A stretch of DNA of 64,000 nucleotides, taken from assembly GCF_000383595.1 (NCBI RefSeq), contig NZ_KB911581.1:7151519-7215518 (forward strand), written 5' to 3'. Origin of the DNA: Streptomyces bottropensis ATCC 25435. Its GTDB lineage: Bacteria; Actinomycetota; Actinomycetes; Streptomycetales; Streptomycetaceae. Shown piece by piece: positions 53,229-60,670 of this stretch; position 1 is the stretch's first letter; each line of letters starts with the position of its first letter. The notes beneath the pieces are model-generated. The model saw only the letters and a program-made list of their open reading frames with translations, was not told the DNA's origin and did no database searches. The position numbers and the translations under genes were made by a program.

Positions 53229-53270
53229 ACAGAGTGTCCTTTCGTCCTCCTGGGCGAAGGGGCACTCTGT
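53229..53270 (+). terminator. Terminator after YcnI-like remnant
   Basis: Stem of about 16 bp with G-U pairs (arms 53229-53244 and 53255-53270; ACAGAGTG paired with CACTCTGT) 10 bp beyond the stop. Confidence 0.75.
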
Positions 53271-53358
53271 TCACACTCCCCGTCCGGAGGTGCGGCAGCG
53301 CGTCAGCGGGGACCGGCGGCGTCATACCGGCGCCGGGACACAAGGGCGAGCCCAGGCC

Positions 53359-53396
53359 CACTCTCCCCCCAGTCAGTCACTCTCCCCCCAGTCAGT
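53359..53396. repeat. 19-bp perfect tandem duplication
   Basis: Two exact copies of CACTCTCCCCCCAGTCAGT (53359-53377, 53378-53396). Confidence 0.95.
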
Positions 53397-53429
53397 GAGG
53401 GGGCTGCGGCCCTCTCGGCGGGCGCTGTA

Positions 53430-53528
53430 TCAGAAGTTGTCCACGAGCCAGGTCGCCGCAACCAGCAACAGGGCAGCGGAGGCCAGCACCACGATCGTCT
53501 CGGCAACCCGACGGGGAATCCTGTTCAT
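53430..53528 (-). CDS. Probable 32-residue single-span membrane protein
   Basis: ATG at 53528 with GAGGTGG 6-7 nt upstream. The product starts MNRIPRRVAETIVV and continues as one hydrophobic helix (LASAALLLVAATWL) ending VDNF. Positive N-terminus and short C-terminus suggest an inserted small membrane protein with the N-terminus inside. Too short for usual gene calling. No neighbour clearly explains its role. Confidence 0.6.
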   Translation of the reverse strand: MNRIPRRVAETIVVLASAALLLVAATWLVDNF

Positions 53529-53659
53529 CGCGTTCCACCTCACCTAGGGGCCTGACGGGGTTCCTACCCCGTGGCGCGGCGCCCACCACACCCACGTGCC
53601 GGTGAACCCGCCCGATTCGGGTAGCCCCAGCCACACGGCGGCCTCGAAGGTGGAGTTCC

Positions 53660-53835
53660 CTGACCTCTGCGACAGCACGCGCGACCCTGGCGGTGGTCGC
53701 CGCCACCGCCCTCGCCCTCACCAGCGCCTGCGACAGCGGCGGTGACGGGGGAGGTACCCGGTTGCGGGATCGCGCCGCTCCAGGGCACCGGCCAGGCGGG
53801 CAGCCCTCGCGGCCGCATCGCCGCCGACGGGGAGC
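53660..53835 (+). pseudogene. Possible lipoprotein remnant
   Basis: In one frame the sequence reads TLAVVAATALALTSAC then DSGGDGGG, a convincing lipoprotein signal and lipobox, but there is no ATG/GTG/TTG at the right place (a CTG follows GGTGGAG) and the frame then turns into Arg/Pro-rich nonsense that runs into the end of the response-regulator gene. Probably a decayed gene start; the rest of 53529-53835 shows nothing else. Confidence 0.3.
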
Positions 53836-54537
53836 TCAGGGCAGTGCGTCGGCGGCCGGCGGGGTGGTGTTGTCTCCGGTGGGGCTGACGAGTCCGGTCT
53901 GGTAGGCGACGATGACGGCTTGGACGCGGTCGCGGAGCCCGAGTTTGGCAAGGATACGGGCGACGTGGGTTTTGACGGTGGCCTCCGACAGGTGGAGGTG
54001 GTCGGCGAGCTCGGCGTTGTTCAGCCCTCGGGCCAGCAGTCGCAGGACTTCGAGTTCGCGCGGGGTCAGCGCGGCCAGGTCGCGGTGGATCGCGGTGGCG
54101 TTGGAGTCGTGTCGGGCGAATCGTTCGACGAGACGGCGGGTGATGGCCGGGGCCAGCAGCGCGTCGCCGGAGCGGACCATGCGGACGGCGGCGACGAGGT
54201 GTTCGGGTGTGGTGTCCTTGAGGAGGAAACCGGCGGCCCCCGCGGACAGGGCCGCGTAGACGTAGCGGTCGAGGTCGAACGTGGTCAGGATGATCACACG
54301 TGGTTCGTGGTCCGTTCCGGTCAGGATGTGGCGAGTGGCTTCCAGGCCGTCCAGTTCCGGCATGCGGATGTCCATCAGGACCACGTCGGGTCTGGTGCGC
54401 CGGACCGCGTCGACGGCTTCCGTGCCGTTGGTCGCCTCGGCGACCACGTCGATGCCGTCGGCCGTGAGGATCATCCGGAAGCCGGTGCGGACCAGTGCCT
54501 GGTCGTCGGCGATCACCACGCGCGGCGAGCAGGTCAC
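53836..54537 (-). CDS. NarL-type response regulator
   Basis: 233 aa from GTG at 54537, overlapping the kinase stop by 4 nt. Receiver with VVIADDQALVRTGF, phospho-acceptor Asp in VLMDIRMPELDG and Lys in FLLKDTTPE; LuxR helix-turn-helix LTPRELEVLRLLARG to VKTHVARILAKLG. A variable Pro/Thr tail closes the protein. Partner of the kinase 54534-55832. Confidence 0.95.
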   Translation of the reverse strand: MTCSPRVVIADDQALVRTGFRMILTADGIDVVAEATNGTEAVDAVRRTRPDVVLMDIRMPELDGLEATRHILTGTDHEPRVIILTTFDLDRYVYAALSAGAAGFLLKDTTPEHLVAAVRMVRSGDALLAPAITRRLVERFARHDSNATAIHRDLAALTPRELEVLRLLARGLNNAELADHLHLSEATVKTHVARILAKLGLRDRVQAVIVAYQTGLVSPTGDNTTPPAADALP

Positions 54538-55832
54538 GAGGCCTCCAAGGGGATCAGTGCGGTGACGCGGTAGCCGCCGGCGTGGTGTGGCCCGGTGCGC
54601 AGGGTTCCCCCGTAGACGGCGAGGCGCTCGCGCAGGCCGATCAGCCCGCGTCCGGCTCCGGTGGCGCTGTCGGTGGTCCTGGACGTACCTGGTGTGCCGC
54701 CGGTGTCGGTGACCTCTACTCGCAGGTGGGTGGCTGCGTAGTCGACCGTGACCGCCGCGCTCGCGCCTGCCGCGTGCTTGACCGTGTTGGTCAGTGCCTC
54801 CTGCACCACCCGGTAGGCGGCCAGTTCGATCCCGGACGGCAGTGGACGCGTTCGCCCGGTCACCGTCAGCTCGACCGGCATCCCTGTCTTGCACACCCGT
54901 GCGACCAGCGTCTCCAGCCGGCCCAGCCCCGGCTGTGGCGCCAGATCCACCATGCCGGCCGGGCCGTGGCTGTCGGGGTCGGCAGGAGTGTCCGTGGTGA
55001 GCAGCCCCATGACGTGGCGCAGTTCGGTCATCGCCGCCCGGCCGCCGGCCTCGACCGCGAGGAGCGCCTCGCGGGCTTGGTCGGGGTGAGCGTCCAGGAC
55101 TTTGCGGGCGGCTCCGGCCTGGATGACCATCACACTGACGTTGTGCGTCACCACGTCGTGCAGTTCACGGGCGATCCTGGCGCGTTCGTGTTCGATCGCG
55201 CGGCGCAGCGCCTCGGCTTGCTCACGTTCCATCGCGGACAGGCGCCTGCGGCCCTCGTCCGTTCTGAGCTTCCAGGTGCGCAGGCCGTTGGCCGCCACGA
55301 CGATCGGGACCAGGATCAGGTACGGGGCGTACTGGTCGGGGACAGTGGGCAACGCCGAGTCCGTGCTGACCAGCAGCACCGCCATCCCCAGGCTTGCCAG
55401 GGTGGGAATCCGGTGGGGGCTGTAGGCGGCGGCGCTGTAGGCGGCGACGACGCAGGCGTAGAAGGTGAGCCGCGGTGCATCGTGTGGCGTCACCACGACG
55501 GCGGCCAGCACGATCCACAGCACGGCGAGCGGGTACCGGCGACGCAGCGTCAGAGGTGCCGAGGCGATGATCGCCACGATCACCGGACTGATCCACTCGC
55601 CCGGCGCGGGCACGGGCCGGTCTCCTCGGTCGACGATGCCGGTCATGTTGTCGAGCACGTAGTAGACGGAGCCGACGCCGACGGCCAGCGCCATCGCTGC
55701 GTCGAAGGTCCGGCCGCGCCGGGTGGGCCGCGGCGGCGGACCGGTCGGGCGCGTCAGCAGTCTGAACCACTCCCCCGGTCGGTCCCGTTTGACCCGCTCC
55801 AGCAGTCGGTCCGCCATAGGCACGGTCGTCAC
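54534..55832 (-). CDS. NarL-type membrane sensor histidine kinase
   Basis: 432 aa from GTG at 55832. About five membrane helices (residues 45-180), HisKA_3 with RELHDVVTHNVS (phospho-His) and HATPase_c with YRVVQEALTNTVKHA and GRGLIGLRERLAVYGG. Overlaps its response regulator by 4 nt and is divergent from an exported hydrolase, which may be a target. Confidence 0.94.
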   Translation of the reverse strand: MTTVPMADRLLERVKRDRPGEWFRLLTRPTGPPPRPTRRGRTFDAAMALAVGVGSVYYVLDNMTGIVDRGDRPVPAPGEWISPVIVAIIASAPLTLRRRYPLAVLWIVLAAVVVTPHDAPRLTFYACVVAAYSAAAYSPHRIPTLASLGMAVLLVSTDSALPTVPDQYAPYLILVPIVVAANGLRTWKLRTDEGRRRLSAMEREQAEALRRAIEHERARIARELHDVVTHNVSVMVIQAGAARKVLDAHPDQAREALLAVEAGGRAAMTELRHVMGLLTTDTPADPDSHGPAGMVDLAPQPGLGRLETLVARVCKTGMPVELTVTGRTRPLPSGIELAAYRVVQEALTNTVKHAAGASAAVTVDYAATHLRVEVTDTGGTPGTSRTTDSATGAGRGLIGLRERLAVYGGTLRTGPHHAGGYRVTALIPLEAS

Positions 55833-56045
55833 CGGCTCATTCTCGCCGACGTCCCCGGCCGCGACATCCGTCCATGTGATCAGCGTGATCCTCCGGGATA
55901 CATCGATCGACTACATCGCGAGGATGACGCCGTACGGCCTCCTCCCGACGAGGTACCGGAGACAGCCCCGGCGGCCGACGCGCCCGGACCCGCCCCGCTC
56001 CTAGCGTCCAGGGAACCGGAGTTGGCGACCGAAGGAGAAGCGACC

Positions 56046-57332
56046 ATGACCGCGCCACTGACCGAACCGCCCGCCGTGAGCCGTGACGACGAGACCAGGA
56101 CCCCGGGCAGCCCACCGTCGGCACCCCGGAACCGGATCCTGCGCCGCGGCCTGGCCGCCCTGGCCGGGCTCCTCGTCATGGGGACGTGCGTGCCCGTCTC
56201 CACCGCAGACGCGTCCACCGCGGCCGATCCCGCCGAATCGCCGGCCGTATCGAGCGTCACACCGCATCTGCCCAGGCCCACCGGCCCGCACCCGGTCGGC
56301 AGGGCCTCCCTGCATCTGAAGGATGCCTCCCGCCCCGACCCGTGGGTCCCCGGCGTGAACGCGAGGGAACTCATGATCTCCGTGTGGTACCCGGCGCAAC
56401 CCTCGGGCGGGCGACGAGTCCAGTACATGACGCCGACGGAGTCGAAGCTCCTGCTCGAAGACGGCGGCATCACCGATGTGCCGCCCGCCGTGTTGAGCAC
56501 GACACGAACCAACGCGATCAGCGACGCCGAACCGGCAGGACGCCGACACGCTCTGCCCCTGATCGTGCTCTCGCCCGGCTTCACCAAACCCCGCGCCACG
56601 CTCACCTCGCTGGCCGAGGACCTGGCGAGCCGAGGTTACGTAGTGGCAGGAATCGATCACACATATGAGAATGTCGCCACCACCTTCCCCGACGGGCGAG
56701 TTGCCACCTGCGCCGCCTGCGAGGTCGACCATGACCAGGCGTTCTGGGAGAAGCTGGTGACAGGCCGAGCAGCCGACGTCTCCTTCGTGCTCGACGAACT
56801 GACCGGACCACGGCCCCAGTGGAAAGGCGCTCGGCTGATCGACCCGCGCCGGATCGCGATGGCGGGCCACTCCGTCGGGGGCGCGAGCACCAGCGCCGCC
56901 ATGCTCGCCGACCCCCGGATACGCGCCGGGATCGACATCGACGGCACCACCCAAGTCCCGATTCCTGACAGCGGTCTGGCGCGGCCGTTTTTGTTCCTGG
57001 GCAGGCAGTCCACCTACACCCCGGGAGGTGGAGGCCCAGCCGTCACCTGGGAGCGCGACTGGGAGCACCTGACCGGGTGGAAGCGATGGCTCGTGGTCGC
57101 CGGCGCCGAGCACGCCTCCTTCACCGACGTCGGACTCCTCGCGGAACAACTCGGCCTCGACATCGGCGCCACCCTGCCCGCCGCCCGCACCTCACAGATC
57201 ACCCGCCGCTACACACGGGCGTTCTTCGACCTCCATCTCCACAACACGCCACAACCCCTGCTGGACCAGCCGTCACCCCAGTACCCCGAAGTCGGGTTCT
57301 GCTCCGTGGACACGCTGAACTGCGGTAACTGA
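56046..57332 (+). CDS. Exported alpha/beta hydrolase (PAF-acetylhydrolase/lipase-like)
   Basis: 428 aa; AAGGAG 6-7 nt before the ATG. The N-terminal 60 residues contain RNRILRRGLAALAGLLVMG, a twin-Arg-containing signal or anchor. The core has VWYPAQPSGGRR and PLIVLSPGF, nucleophile elbow MAGHSVGGAST, and a C-terminal His in VVAGAEHASFTD, resembling bacterial dienelactone hydrolase/PAF-AH-like lipases. Likely acts outside the cell on esters. Divergent from the sensor kinase with a 213-bp promoter gap. Confidence 0.85.
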   Translation: MTAPLTEPPAVSRDDETRTPGSPPSAPRNRILRRGLAALAGLLVMGTCVPVSTADASTAADPAESPAVSSVTPHLPRPTGPHPVGRASLHLKDASRPDPWVPGVNARELMISVWYPAQPSGGRRVQYMTPTESKLLLEDGGITDVPPAVLSTTRTNAISDAEPAGRRHALPLIVLSPGFTKPRATLTSLAEDLASRGYVVAGIDHTYENVATTFPDGRVATCAACEVDHDQAFWEKLVTGRAADVSFVLDELTGPRPQWKGARLIDPRRIAMAGHSVGGASTSAAMLADPRIRAGIDIDGTTQVPIPDSGLARPFLFLGRQSTYTPGGGGPAVTWERDWEHLTGWKRWLVVAGAEHASFTDVGLLAEQLGLDIGATLPAARTSQITRRYTRAFFDLHLHNTPQPLLDQPSPQYPEVGFCSVDTLNCGN

Positions 57333-57460
57333 TCCCCTTCCTCGAAACCGCAGCGGGCGCTCGGCCTCGACCGGCACCACGTCGCCGCTCTGTCGGAGAT
57401 GTTCCATGCCATCACCGACGCCTGCGCGGGCGGCGGGATGTGGGGAGACCGACCAGGCTT

Positions 57461-57516
57461 CCTCCAGTTCCTCCAGTTCCTCCAGTTCCTCCAGTTCCTC
57501 CAGTTCCTCCGATTCG
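57461..57516. repeat. 9-bp tandem repeat
   Basis: Six consecutive copies of a CTCCAGTTC unit followed by degenerate copies, in a region with no intact gene. Confidence 0.9.
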
Positions 57517-57604
57517 TCCAGGGCGCGCCGGGCCTCGGCGATGCGCTCGCGCGGCTCCTGTTCCGGGTCAGCGTGCCGGCCGGGTCTGAGGTGGTCGACA
57601 CCAC

Positions 57605-57886
57605 GCCGGCGATGGGGCGGACGGGGCCGTGCCCGGGCTCGGAAACGTGGATCCGCACGGGTACGTCCGTCTCCACCGCCTCTGCCGCGCGGGCGACTGG
57701 GAGCGCGCCCGGGCCGAACAGGGGCGGTTGTGCGCGTTGTTCGGGATGGTCCACGTCGGCGACCGGGCCCGGAGGGGAGGGGGTTCGTCGGGACTCGGCG
57801 CGTTCGAGGCCGCGCCGTATCTGGAGGGTTGTTGCGTGTCCGGTTACGGCGGAACCGGAGGTTGCCTTGTCGACGGGGGAGGTTGA
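57605..57886 (+). pseudogene. C-terminal fragment of a dihydrodipicolinate synthase-like (DapA family) protein
   Basis: One frame reads GADGAVPGLGNVDPHGYV, GDWERARAEQGRLCALFGMV, then SGLGAFEAAPYLEG, which is the C-terminal part of a DapA/N-acetylneuraminate lyase-family aldolase. An in-frame stop (57587-57589) lies just upstream and the N-terminal two thirds, with the Schiff-base Lys, are absent. The remaining part of the 57333-58032 gap carries only the 9-bp repeat and a hairpin. Confidence 0.65.
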
Positions 57887-57953
57887 GCGGGTGGGCAGGT
57901 AGGGCGACCACCCCCGCAGCGCCCACTCAAGCGGACTTCCGCAGGACCGAACG

Positions 57954-57969
57954 CCCCCGCAGGCGGGGG
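57954..57969 (-). terminator. Hairpin downstream of response regulator
   Basis: Arms CCCCCGC and GCGGGGG around AG, 64 bp past the stop of the regulator gene; a similar hairpin occurs on its other side at 58724-58743. Confidence 0.5.
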
Positions 57970-58032
57970 TACAGCCAGGCGGCCTGCCGCTCGGCAAGAT
58001 GCCCATGCTCGTCGCGGCGGCGGTTCGAAACG

Positions 58033-58704
58033 TCACCCCTCGCCCGGCACCACCAGCCCCGACTCATACGCCACCATCACCAACTGCGCCCGATCCCGCG
58101 CCCCCAACTTCCCCATGACCCGGCTGACATGGGTCTTGGCCGTGAGCGGGCTCAACCCCAACGCCTCAGCGATCTCGGTGTTGTTGAGCCCACGTGCGAC
58201 CAGGGTCAGAACCTGGCGTTCCCGCTCGGAGAGCTCCTCGGGACCACCCGTCGCGGAAGCCATGGCGTGCGGCGCGCGCAGAAAACGGGCGATCAGGCGC
58301 GACGTCGGGCCCGGCGACAGGAGCGACTCGCCGGCGGCCACCGTACGGATGGCGTCGAGGAGTTCGGCAGGCTTGGTGTCCTTCACGAGGAACCCGGAGG
58401 CTCCGGCGCGCAGTGCCTCGACGATGTGCTCGTCGGTGTCGTACGTCGTCAGGACCAGGACCTTGACCCCGGCCAGGTCCTCGTCGGCGGCGATGAGCCG
58501 GGTCGCCTCGATCCCGTCGAGGTCGGGCATACGGATGTCCATCACCACGAGATCCGCCCGTTCCGAACGGGCCAGCTCCACGGCCTGCCGCCCGGTACCC
58601 GCCTGCCCCACGACCTCCATGTCCCCGGCCGACTCGACGAGCATGGCGAAGGCGGACCGCACGAGGGTCTGGTCGTCGGCGAGCAGAACACGAATCACGG
58701 TCAT
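58033..58704 (-). CDS. NarL-type response regulator (separated from its kinase by an IS remnant)
   Basis: 223 aa; ATG at 58704 with GGAGGA 6 nt upstream. Receiver: VLLADDQTLVRSAF, Asp in LVVMDIRMPDLDG, Lys in FLVKDTKP; LuxR helix-turn-helix LSERERQVLTLVARG to TAKTHVSRVMGKLG. In this family the regulator gene normally follows the kinase gene directly; here 642 bp containing a TnpB remnant intervene. The ribosome site is intact, so expression may persist. Confidence 0.94.
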   Translation of the reverse strand: MTVIRVLLADDQTLVRSAFAMLVESAGDMEVVGQAGTGRQAVELARSERADLVVMDIRMPDLDGIEATRLIAADEDLAGVKVLVLTTYDTDEHIVEALRAGASGFLVKDTKPAELLDAIRTVAAGESLLSPGPTSRLIARFLRAPHAMASATGGPEELSERERQVLTLVARGLNNTEIAEALGLSPLTAKTHVSRVMGKLGARDRAQLVMVAYESGLVVPGEG

Positions 58705-58719
58705 CTGGATTCCTCCGTG

Positions 58720-59348
58720 GATACCCCCGCCTTCAGGCGGGGGAGCAAGCGGACTCCTGCGGAGCAGGGCAGGGAAAGCAGATCCGCCCCCCTGCGCGGA
58801 TCGGCGTCGCCCATCAACTACCCGTAGAGAGTCACGAGTTGATGTGCTGGTTGGTGCGACATGGCCACTCACGTGAAGCGGGCCTTCAAGTCCCGCTTCT
58901 ATCCGGCCGATGCGCAGGCAGCCGAGCTGTCGCGCACCTTCGGATGCGTGCGCAAGGCCGCCTTCCGCTTCCGCGACGGCCGTCTGACGCTTGCGAGGAC
59001 GGCCGACCCGTTGGACATCGCCTGGTCGCGTCCCCTGCCCGAGGGGACGGTGCCGAACCACGGTGACCGTCAGCCGGGACAAAACCCGAACCCCGACCCG
59101 CGCCCCGCGGCAGCCTCGCTGAGGCGATGCCGCTGCGCGTCCGCACCTGGATGTGCGACAGCTGCGGCACGGCCCACGACCGGGACGTGAACGCGGCGAA
59201 CAACCCTCTCGCCGCCGCGCTGGCGGTGACAGTGTGTGGAGGCGTTGTAGGACCTCAACGGACAACTCCGGGCGGGCAGTCGGCGGTGAAGCAGAAACCC
59301 CACGGCGCGAGCCGTAGGGCTCCCCCTCGCTCACGAGGGGAGGAAGTC
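58720..59348 (+). mobile_element. Degenerate IS200/IS605-type element (tnpB only)
   Basis: The interval between kinase and regulator holds a decayed tnpB on the plus strand and terminal structures of this IS group: a hairpin CCCCCGCC/GGCGGGGG at 58724-58743 near one end, and CCCCTCG/CGAGGGG at 59323-59340 followed by AGGAAGTCAA at the other, which runs into the kinase stop codon. No tnpA is seen. Such elements insert without target duplication. Confidence 0.75.
58861..59320 (+). pseudogene. tnpB: TnpB remnant (RNA-guided endonuclease of IS605 group), internally deleted and frameshifted
   Basis: The 5' part encodes the TnpB N-terminus (KRAFKSRFYPADAQAAEL, FGCVRKA), then a middle segment (DPLDIAWSRPLPEGT); the 3' part, in another frame from about 59127, encodes the zinc-finger end (MCDSCGTAHDRDVNAANN). 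Most of the RuvC region is missing, so the protein cannot be active. Confidence 0.8.
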
Positions 59349-60612
59349 AACGGGCCTCTTCTCGTTGCTGCTGCGCGTGCACGGACGGCGCGGACGGCTC
59401 GGTTGACGGGCGCGTCGCAGACAGTGCAGGCAGCTCAGGCAGTACAGCGGTCACCTCGAACCCCCCGGCGGCCCCCGGCCCGGCGTCCAGTGTGCCGCCC
59501 ACACTCCGCGCCCGCTCCCGCATCCCGACGAGACCGAACCCAGGGATGTCCGTGGAGCACGGCCCCGTGCCGTCGTCGGTGACCGAGACGTGCAGGGCGC
59601 TGTCCTTCTCGTACACGTGCACCTGGACCGAAAGCCCCGGTCCCCCGTGCCGTACGGAGTTGGTCAGCGCCTCCTGCACGATGCGGTACGCGGCGGCGCC
59701 CACGGCGGGCGGCGCGTGGTCGGCCCGTACGGTCGACTCGACCCGTGCCCCGGCGGTGCGGGCGGTCTCCGCGAGGTGGGCGATGCCGTCGAGGCCGGGC
59801 AGCGGCCCGCGGCCGTCGCCGTGCTCGGCGGCGCGCAGCACCTCGAGGGTGGTGCGGAGTTCACCGCGGGCGGTGCGGCAGGTGTAGGCGATGTCGTCGA
59901 ACGCCTTCGCGACGGCCTCGCGGTCGAGGCGGTCCGGGTCGGCGGCCAGTACGTGGGCGGCGACGGAGGTCTGCACGCCGATGAGCGTGATGCTGTGCGC
60001 GAGCAGGTCGTGCAGGTCACGGGCGATGCGCAGCCGCTCCTCGGCGACCCGGCGGCGGGCCTCCTCCTCGCGGGTGCGTGCGGCGCGTTCGGCACGTTCC
60101 AGGGCGGACGCGAGGTACTGGCGGTGGACGCGGACGTAGCCGCCGAGGAGCAGTACGGAGATGAGCCAGCCGGTGATGCGGATGATCTCGGCGAGTCCGT
60201 CCGGATTGGTGACCGCGTTGACGGTGAGGGTCATGCCGATGAGGACGGTCCCGATGAGCAGGGCGCGGCGGGCGCTGCCGGCGACGGCGACGGTGTAGAG
60301 CGCGAGCAGGGTCGCGGGAACGGGGGCGCTGTGGGTGTAGTCGAGCGCGTGGTACGGGACGACGCAGGCCACCATGGCCAGCATCACGGTCATGGGGTGG
60401 CGCCGACGCCAGATCAGCGGGACGTTCGCGCCCAGCAGCAGCAGCCACGCGAGGAGGTCCGGCTGGCGCCCGTCCTTGAGGAAGAGGGCCATGACCGTGG
60501 TGAGGGCGGCCACCGCGGCGGCGAGGTGCGCGTCGTTGCGCAGGGAGGGGACCGCCGGAGGGTAGTTGACGGCGGTCAGGGCCCGCTCGATGAGGGATTG
60601 GGGGCGCGGCAC
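59347..60612 (-). CDS. NarL-type membrane sensor histidine kinase
   Basis: 421 aa; GTG at 60612 with GGAG 4-5 nt upstream. About five membrane helices (residues 28-170), HisKA_3 with RDLHDLLAHSITL and HATPase_c with YRIVQEALTNSVRHG and GLVGMRERARSVGG. Its stop codon overlaps the end of the IS remnant, beyond which lies its response regulator. The MMPL gene 59 bp upstream on the same strand probably starts the operon and may be related to the signal. Confidence 0.94.
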   Translation of the reverse strand: MPRPQSLIERALTAVNYPPAVPSLRNDAHLAAAVAALTTVMALFLKDGRQPDLLAWLLLLGANVPLIWRRRHPMTVMLAMVACVVPYHALDYTHSAPVPATLLALYTVAVAGSARRALLIGTVLIGMTLTVNAVTNPDGLAEIIRITGWLISVLLLGGYVRVHRQYLASALERAERAARTREEEARRRVAEERLRIARDLHDLLAHSITLIGVQTSVAAHVLAADPDRLDREAVAKAFDDIAYTCRTARGELRTTLEVLRAAEHGDGRGPLPGLDGIAHLAETARTAGARVESTVRADHAPPAVGAAAYRIVQEALTNSVRHGGPGLSVQVHVYEKDSALHVSVTDDGTGPCSTDIPGFGLVGMRERARSVGGTLDAGPGAAGGFEVTAVLPELPALSATRPSTEPSAPSVHAQQQREEAR

Positions 60613-60670
60613 TGCTCCATCTTCCGTCAGGCGGGCGTCACTCCGGCAGTGGGAGGGACGCCCGCGGTGT

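Noticed and set aside
54495..57332. Open frame of 945 codons ending in the exported hydrolase
   Set aside because: The first half is antisense to the kinase and regulator; the ribosome site and signal sequence place the true start at 56046.
57209..58036. Minus-strand frames with Glu-Leu or Arg-Asn repeats
   Set aside because: Produced by the 9-bp tandem repeat; no start signal or other protein-like sequence.
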